From assembly GCA_025890175.1 (NCBI GenBank), contig JANPYM010000009.1, positions 1,171,396 through 1,235,395 on the forward strand: a stretch of DNA of 64,000 bases. Reading direction: 5' to 3'. The stretch is from Ciborinia camelliae. Lineage: Eukaryota; Ascomycota; Leotiomycetes; Helotiales; Sclerotiniaceae. Below the pieces are notes generated by a model that did no database searches, was not told the DNA's origin, and worked only from the letters and a program-made list of their open reading frames with translations. The position numbers and the translations under genes were made by a program. Below, in pieces: positions 57,777 through 64,000 of the stretch (position 1 is the first letter of the stretch; every line of letters starts with the position of its first letter).

Positions 57777-59477
57777 TTACACATTATTAACTTCTCTTCC
57801 AGTCTCCTTTACCACATCTTTTTCCTTTGTTGGTTTTTCCTTCTCTCCCTCTTTTTCCGCCTTCTCTTTCCTCCAGTCTGGTCCCCATATCATCACAGCA
57901 AACAACATCGGACTTAAAACCACATACAAAAGCGCAATAAAACTATACGCCCATCCCAACCCCATTCTATCTACCATCGGCACAATAAGTGCCGTACTGC
58001 CCGCCCCCAGCAAACACCTAACAAGATTAAATGCCGCCGTTGCCGTCCCCGCAGCCCCTGGATTAATATCCACAATCAATATACTAACCGCCTGCGTACT
58101 CGCTATCAAAGTATACCCCAAAACCAGCAAGATAACACACGGTCCCGCGATGTTAACCCTGAAATGCATGATCCACCCATAAGTAATAGTGCTCAAACTT
58201 GCCAACATGATCATCGGAAACCCCACTTGCAATCGTGCCTTTTCTATGGGAAACTGTGAGAGATCCTGTTGTCTAGATTTCACAACCACGATTCCTAACC
58301 GTCGAGCTTCGCGGAAATAAGCCCAATCAATCATCTTTCCCTGTGTGAAAGCGGCAACAAGACAGCCACCGCTGATGGGGAGATACATGAGGCCGACTTT
58401 CAAATCGTCGTAGCCGTATATATCGTGGAGCTGAGACGGCATTCCAGATATTATGGCGTAGAAACCGGCGTAGACTATTCCGGCGTAAAAGAGGAGGAGT
58501 GCTGCTTCTTTTTCGGATACTATTCGCAAAGTCGCCAGTGGATTCGGAAAAGTAATTTTTCGCGCTGCGGCTAACTCCTCTCGTTTTGCATAATTAGGAG
58601 AAATGCCTTTCTTGAGAAGTTTGTGTTCATCGCGGACATTGGTGAGTGAACGACTCCATTTAGGTGGTGGTATTGATCCATCACCTACTATCTTCCTGCA
58701 AGTTTCCGGCATAAAAAGAAGAAGCGGGATGAAAAATGCCGTTGAGAAAATAGCTAGAAATCCGAAAATCCATTTCCAACTTGTATATTGAGAAATGATA
58801 CCACCAAGGATTGGACCAACTGCGGGTGCTAAGCTGGCCATCATCGATGAATAGCCAATATAAAGACCTCTTTCAGCAGACGTGGCTATATCTGCTACAA
58901 CGGCATTTGCTAAGGCGACAGTACCAGATCCCCCGGCGGATTGTACCATGCGGAGTATGAGGAGTGCCACGTAGTTATTCTGAAAGGCTAGAGCTATGTT
59001 CGAGATTATGTAGATTGTGAAGCAGATTATATATGCTGGGCGACGACCTGCTGTATCGGAGAAACCACCGATGAAAGCAGGAGCTATGGCTTGGAGAATC
59101 TGCGATTCCATGTGAGAAGTTGGATGCAAAGAGAACGGAGGACTTACCATGTATGTTGTGACTGTTAGATTTACTTGACTGTTAGTAACGTGTAGATCTT
59201 TGGCAATTGTGTTGATGGCGGGGAAATATATTTGAGTTGTGAATGGAGAGAAGAAGCTGGCGACAGTGGCGATTAAGATGAGAAATCTTTTTTCCCACGG
59301 GGAGAAGGATGTATAGGGGACATCTTGTTGAGCAGGAATATTATTACTGTTTGAAAGATCGGTATTCTCGTTTGTAGGTTGTTCCATCGTTTGTTGTGGT
59401 TGGATACTGCCTTGAACACCATTATCATGAATTGAATTTCCAACTGAATTTTCTTCAATATCTCTCTTGTGATCCAT
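57777..59477 (-). CDS. MFS transporter, DHA1-type drug:H+ antiporter
   Basis: Two exons, 59477-59148 and 59099-57777, with a 48-nt intron (GTAAGT...CGCAG) that contains no stop. The spliced protein is 550 aa. After a polar N-terminus, TM1 begins FLILIATVASFFSPFTTQIY, followed by FPAINTIAKDLHVTNSQVNL and, across the splice, TTYMILQAIAPAFIGGFSDTAGRRPAY, the MFS loop 2-3 motif. LRMVQSAGGSGTVALANAVV and GLYIGYSSMMASLAPAVGPILGG match motifs of 12-helix DHA1 (Qdr/Flr1-like) exporters. The long central loop is charged (RDEHKLLKKGISPNYAKREE). The C-terminus is Lys/Glu-rich (KEKAEKEGEKEKPTKEKD). Likely plasma membrane, effluxing toxic compounds; substrate unknown. Confidence 0.92.
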   Translation of the reverse strand: MDHKRDIEENSVGNSIHDNGVQGSIQPQQTMEQPTNENTDLSNSNNIPAQQDVPYTSFSPWEKRFLILIATVASFFSPFTTQIYFPAINTIAKDLHVTNSQVNLTVTTYMVSPPFSLHPTSHMESQILQAIAPAFIGGFSDTAGRRPAYIICFTIYIISNIALAFQNNYVALLILRMVQSAGGSGTVALANAVVADIATSAERGLYIGYSSMMASLAPAVGPILGGIISQYTSWKWIFGFLAIFSTAFFIPLLLFMPETCRKIVGDGSIPPPKWSRSLTNVRDEHKLLKKGISPNYAKREELAAARKITFPNPLATLRIVSEKEAALLLFYAGIVYAGFYAIISGMPSQLHDIYGYDDLKVGLMYLPISGGCLVAAFTQGKMIDWAYFREARRLGIVVVKSRQQDLSQFPIEKARLQVGFPMIMLASLSTITYGWIMHFRVNIAGPCVILLVLGYTLIASTQAVSILIVDINPGAAGTATAAFNLVRCLLGAGSTALIVPMVDRMGLGWAYSFIALLYVVLSPMLFAVMIWGPDWRKEKAEKEGEKEKPTKEKDVVKETGREVNNV

Positions 59478-60082
59478 TTGCTGGTTCTTTCACTGATAAT
59501 TTCATCAAATTTATTTACTTCCTCTCTTGTCCAATCACTGGCCAATTGGCGCTGTTCCTTCTGAGCTATCAGAAATGAGATTCTTCTTTCAAAAACAGAG
59601 ATATTCAATAAACAGCATCGGAAAAGATCGAATAGCATTGAGAAACAAGAACAAGAATACGCACGCTTCCCAAATTCTATGTATGGACATCGGCGCAACG
59701 GTGATGTTGATTTCGGTGATAAGGGCTTTATGATTTACCTCCGAGAATGAACCCTTGCAAGCACCGTGTCACCGACAAAGAATTCTTTTCAATATCAAAA
59801 CAAATATATATGTATATATATAAAAGTTGCAAGAAATATTGAAATCCTCATGTCGCATAATGTTTTTATGGTGAGTTTGATGACTGGATCATCGCTCATC
59901 CAAGAGTAAATTTAGTAACATTGTAAACAAACTTGTCACTCTCTACCAGCCTTCATGATCTACCTATTGCACTATTTCAGATCGTTTTAGCATTCAGACT
60001 TCCATACAATGATGCAATACACATTGGAGGGTATTGATCATCTATGAGATCATCTATGAGATCATCTATGTGAGGTTTTATT
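59478..60082. other. Intergenic with a short tandem repeat
   Basis: Promoter side of the MFS gene and 3' side of the methyltransferase gene. GATCATCTATGA repeats about three times at 60037-60071. TATATATGTATATATATA lies near 59805. No gene seen. Confidence 0.5.
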
Positions 60083-60987
60083 CTAGAGTTTCTTCATCCT
60101 CCATCCAAAGTACTCAAAAGCACCACTTTCACCACCAAGTACCTCCATTTCCGTCTCCCAAATACCTTCTCTCAAAAGAAATGGCTTCATGAAATGGGGC
60201 TGGCGGTATGTGATATACAACCATTGGCCTCCTGATTTGAGTACTCTCGCCACTTCATCTACGTAACGGCCAACATTTTCTCTAACTTCTTGGGGAGGAT
60301 CCCACATCGATCCATGAATCATTGCATCGACTACGAAACGGAACTCCAAGTCAGTACAAATTCGGGATTTGGGATTCTTGCTATCTGTCATCGTTCAACC
60401 CATTGAAGGACCAACTCAGACAGAAATAGTAGTAACTCACGAGTTCCCTTGTCGATAGCAACATCGATTTCTCCATCCTTCAACTTCATGTCTCTCACAT
60501 CCATCACAGTCCACGTGGTATTCAGGTCTGAATACTTTTCACTCATTCTCTGGATTACTACTTCAGAGAAATCGACTGATATCTGGTTTCTATATCCAAC
60601 GGTATGGAGATCGTATGTCAATGTCTAGTACTGTCAATTTAACGTTCAAATCTTCCACATCTGCATCCATCTCTCATATAAGAACCCGCAACAATGAATA
60701 TATCGAATACACACACTATTTCCACATCCCAAATGCAAAACCTTTGGCCCCTCTCCTTCTCCCCCCTTTGCTTCTGCATTTGGCAAATGTTTTTCAAAAA
60801 ATGGCTGTAGTGATTGGAAATCTTTGAACCACTCGAAACTTTCAATTTCTTTCTTGGCGGCCACATTCTCTTCCCCTTCATCCTGATCATGAATGATCTC
60901 CTCTGTTTCTGGGTCGAATTTCCCTGCATATCTATTGTCCCAATAGGAAGGATGAGAAAGTTCTTGAAGGGATTTACTACCGGACAT
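60083..60987 (-). CDS. SAM-dependent methyltransferase, METTL13/EEF1AKMT4-like
   Basis: Three exons: 60987-60715, 60624-60441 and 60330-60083 (705 nt, 234 aa). Motif I of the Rossmann methyltransferase fold is KVLHLGCGNS, continued after intron 1 by TLTYDLHTVGYRNQISVDFS. Then come VVIQRMSEKY, WTVMDVRDMKL, and the family hallmark DVAIDKGTLDAMIHGSMWDP across intron 2. The C-terminus has VLKSGGQWLYITYRQPHF. This pattern (LGCGNS with DKGTLDA) is that of the METTL13-N/EEF1AKMT4 group, which methylate lysines of elongation factor eEF1A. In fungi the target is inferred, not shown. The start MSGSKSLQELSHPSYWDNRY fits the family, and no targeting signal is seen. Confidence 0.9.
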
Positions 60988-61319
60988 CTTGATGTCGATG
61001 TCGCAATGCAATGTAATGGAATGGAATGTGATATGATCTATACAATACCGTGTATAAGATTGAATATATGAAATTAAAAATAATAATAATAAATAAATCA
61101 ATATATCTTCAAAATTGTTATTCCTCTACTGAAAAGAATATCAACGTAGTTGAGAAAAGGTTTTCCAAATGCGCGGGTGGATAAAAGTGGGTCGAGAGTC
61201 ACGAGTCATTAGTCAGTTTGTCTATAAATTCAAACTCAACAAGCCTACCGCAAAAGAGAGGGTGTCGGAAAAGGTTCTAAATAAGTTATTAATAGTATCA
61301 TAAAAACCTACTTATAATT
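60988..61319. other. Promoter side of the methyltransferase gene
   Basis: AT-rich sequence with AATGTAATGGAATGGAATG-like text and an AATAATAATAATAAATAAATA stretch. No gene. Confidence 0.4.
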
Positions 61320-61790
61320 AAGGTTCGTAGATTCGTAGTTTCGTAGATTCGTAGGTTCGTAGGTTCGTAGGTTCGTAGGTTCGTAGGTTCGTAGGTTCGT
61401 AGGTTCGTAGGTTTGTAGGTTTGTAGGTTCGTAGGTTTGTAGGTTCGTAGGGAGAAGGTAGGTTTAAAGGGAGAAGGTAGGTTTAAAGGAAGAAGATAGG
61501 TTCGGAGGGAGAAGGTAGGTTTGGAGGGAGAAAATAGATTCGAAAAAAGGAATTGTATGATTTTTAGGTTTTTAGATTTGTAGGTTTGGAGAGAAAAAAT
61601 AGATTTGTAGATTTGTAGATTTGTACGTTCGTAGATTTGTAGATTTGTAGATTCGTAGATTCGTAAAATCGGAGGGAGGAGGTAGGATTGGAGGGAGGAG
61701 GTAGATTTAGAGGGAGGAGGTAGGATCGGAGGGAGGAGGTAGATTTGTAGATTCGTAGATTCGTAGATTTGTAGGTTTGTAGAATCTGTT
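61320..61790. repeat. GTAGGTTC-type 8-bp minisatellite
   Basis: Long run of 8-bp units GTAGGTTC with variants GTAGATTC, GTAGGTTT and GTAGATTT, interspersed with purine-rich units GGAGGGAGGAGGTAGATTT and GGGAGAAGGTAGGTTT. Variants are C-to-T or G-to-A versions of each other. It borders the AT-rich tail. Confidence 0.9.
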
Positions 61791-61849
61791 ACGGATCTAA
61801 AGGCAATAAAAACAAAAGAAATGTTTGAATATAGAATTTAGACTTAAAG

Positions 61850-64000
61850 TCGATATATTGGCAATCGTTAGTGTTTGATGTTAATCGATAGCGAATTTTT
61901 GATGTAATGTTTAATTTGTAAAATATTGATATATATAAAATGGATTTATATAATTAAATAAAAAAGATTTTAAAAATTTATAAAACTTTATATTAAATAA
62001 AATATTATTATTTAAATAATAATCAATAATATATTATTAGTTATTTAAAAAATAATAAAAATTTTATTTAAAAAATAATAAAAAATTTTAAAATTATTAT
62101 TGATTTAATTAATTTTTTATATTTTTTATTTTAATAATTTTTTTTATTTTATTTAAAAAACAATTTATTAATTAAACTAATAATATTTAAAATAATATTA
62201 AAAATAAAAAATATTTTTATATTTGTTTAATAAAATATTAAAATTAATAATATACAAAACAATATTATTAATAGATTTTATATACATTAATAAAACATAA
62301 ATTTTTTTTTAAAATTCAAAAAATTTTTAAAAAAAAACTTTTATAATATTTTAAAACAATAAATATAAAATATAAAAAATAATATAAAAATTATAAACAA
62401 AATTATAATCTAATTTATTTAAATATAAAAAATTATTAAAATATTAATAATTTTTAATAATATATTATTTATTTATTTCAAATCAAATATTAAACTTTCG
62501 AAATTTTAAAAATTATTTTGATATAAAAAAATGAATATTTTTTAAACAAAAAACTTTTTTTTTTAAATTAAAATAATATTTCAAAATAATAATAAATATT
62601 ATTTTTTTATTAATATTTAAAAAATAAATTATATAATATAATATTTCGAAAAACGTTTTTTAATAATATAATATTAATTTATTAATATAATTTAATTAAA
62701 TAATATTATATAAATGAAATTTAAAAAATATATATATAATATAATTTTAAATAAAAAAAATTGATAATATATAACAATTATTTGGATATTAAAAATTAAA
62801 TAATATTTAAAATAAAATATAAATAATTTTATTTTTATTTAAATAATTTGGAAAAAAATATAAAATATAAAGCAAATAATATATATTATAAATAATTATT
62901 TATTGATTTTTGTTTTAGTATAAATAAAAAAATATTTAAATTTTTTTGATAATTTAAAATTTAGAAAAAATTTATAAAACAAATATATAGATTAAAGAAT
63001 ATTAATTAAATATATTATTTTGTTAATATTATAGATTATTGTTTTAAAAGAATATATAATGTTTTATTATATTATTTAAATTTTATTTAATTTTTTTATA
63101 AATTATAAAAAAGTAATAAGGATATTGTATTAATAGAATTTATTAAAATTAAAACAAAATTAAATTAAAAAATTATATAAAAAAGTTAATTAATAAAAAA
63201 AATTTAATATTAAAAATATTAAAAAAAATTAATAAAATATTATTAATATTAATAAATAAATTATTATATTATTATTTATAAAAATTTGTTTAAATATTAA
63301 TATTATTAAAAAAAGTATTTTAAAAAAAATTGTTTTAAAAAAAGTATAAATTTATATTAATAAAAAAATATTAAATTTTTTTGATAAAAAAATAACAAAA
63401 TATATTAATAAAAAAATAATAAAATTTAATAATTGTTTTAAATGTTTTTATAATTTTAGATTTAAATAAAAAAGGATATATTATTATTATTATTATTATT
63501 ATATTTAAATTAAAATATTGATTAATAATATTTTATTGTTTTATCGATTTAAATATTTAAATTAATATAATTTAACAAAATAAATATATTAAATAAAATT
63601 AAAAATCTATATTAGAAAAAAATATATTTTTAATATTTATATTAAAGATTTATATTTTTATTTATAAAAATTATTAATTTATTATAAAAACAATAAATAT
63701 ATTAAAAAATAAAAAAATATATATTTATTAATTTATTTTAATTATTTTAAATTTTTTTTATATAAATATGATTTTGGGTTTTTTATAATTAAAGATAATA
63801 AATTTTAAAATCGATTAATAATTAATAAAACTTTGTTTTCGATTTAATTTAAAATTTATTAAAATTATTTTGATATAAAAAATTTATTAAGAAATAAGCA
63901 AAAAAATGTAAATTTTAATTTTATAATTAAATTAAATATTTAATTTTAAAAAGATATAAACAAAATGTAAAATCTTTATTTTAAAGGTTTTTAATATTTT
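61850..64000. repeat. Extremely AT-rich block, gene-free
   Basis: Almost pure A+T to the end of the window, with isolated G or C bases only and no open frame with protein-like content. Composition is unlike the rest of the window (roughly 40% GC by eye). It fits a RIP-mutated transposon graveyard, a centromere-type or subtelomeric block, or other AT isochore. No telomere repeat (TTAGGG) is present. Confidence 0.8.

Overview
This window is nuclear DNA of a filamentous ascomycete fungus. Its genes are split by short introns (about 45-110 nt, GT-AG with CTAAC/CTGAC-like branch points), promoters are CT-rich, and intergenic DNA is full of TACCTAGG-type and other microsatellites. The gene set fits a Leotiomycete, perhaps Sclerotiniaceae-like (inference from general character; no search was run). 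The extreme AT-rich right end and decayed repeats suggest a genome with RIP-like mutated compartments.

Left part (1-16.2 kb): a GPI-anchored cysteine-rich secreted protein (minus), a DsbA/FrnE-like thioredoxin-fold protein with two micro-exons (plus), then about 6.7 kb of a strongly diverged tandem repeat. Its unit is about 235-262 bp and every recognisable unit keeps a directional core resembling CAGAYATGCAACAAAACT. The array is interrupted by a tRNA-like, SINE-like insertion. It is followed by a gene for a disordered Pro/Ser-rich protein, a gene-poor stretch with a 25-bp-arm hairpin, and a well-delimited hAT-type MITE (15654-16159) with an 8-bp target duplication.

Middle part (16.5-31.6 kb): a small mitochondrial-type one-TM protein, an endonuclease III-type DNA glycosylase (minus), an FAD amine/polyamine oxidase with a GC-AG intron, a long coiled-coil protein, a disrupted unrecognised minus-strand coding remnant (27.6-29.2 kb), and a 941-bp assembly gap (30630-31570). 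A probable coding start runs into the gap.

Right part (31.6-61.1 kb): 4.6 kb of microsatellite-rich DNA without genes, an amino-acid permease, a multi-pass membrane protein of unknown function (minus), a Rieske-AIF-like (AIFM3-type) oxidoreductase, a secreted agmatinase/ureohydrolase (minus), a calpain-family protease with a long charged tail, a possible small spliced gene, indoleamine 2,3-dioxygenase, a truncated glutathione S-transferase pseudogene, an SRPBCC-domain protein, a DHA1-type MFS drug:H+ antiporter and a METTL13/EEF1AKMT4-like methyltransferase.

The last 2.9 kb is an 8-bp (GTAGGTTC) minisatellite merging into about 2.1 kb of almost pure A+T. The genes form no evident biosynthetic cluster. 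Several touch amine and amino-acid nitrogen use (permease, amine oxidase, agmatinase, IDO), but nothing in the sequence ties them into one pathway. Coordinates of spliced genes are start-to-stop spans, with exons in the evidence. Exon joins were checked for reading frame by hand, not by transcript data.
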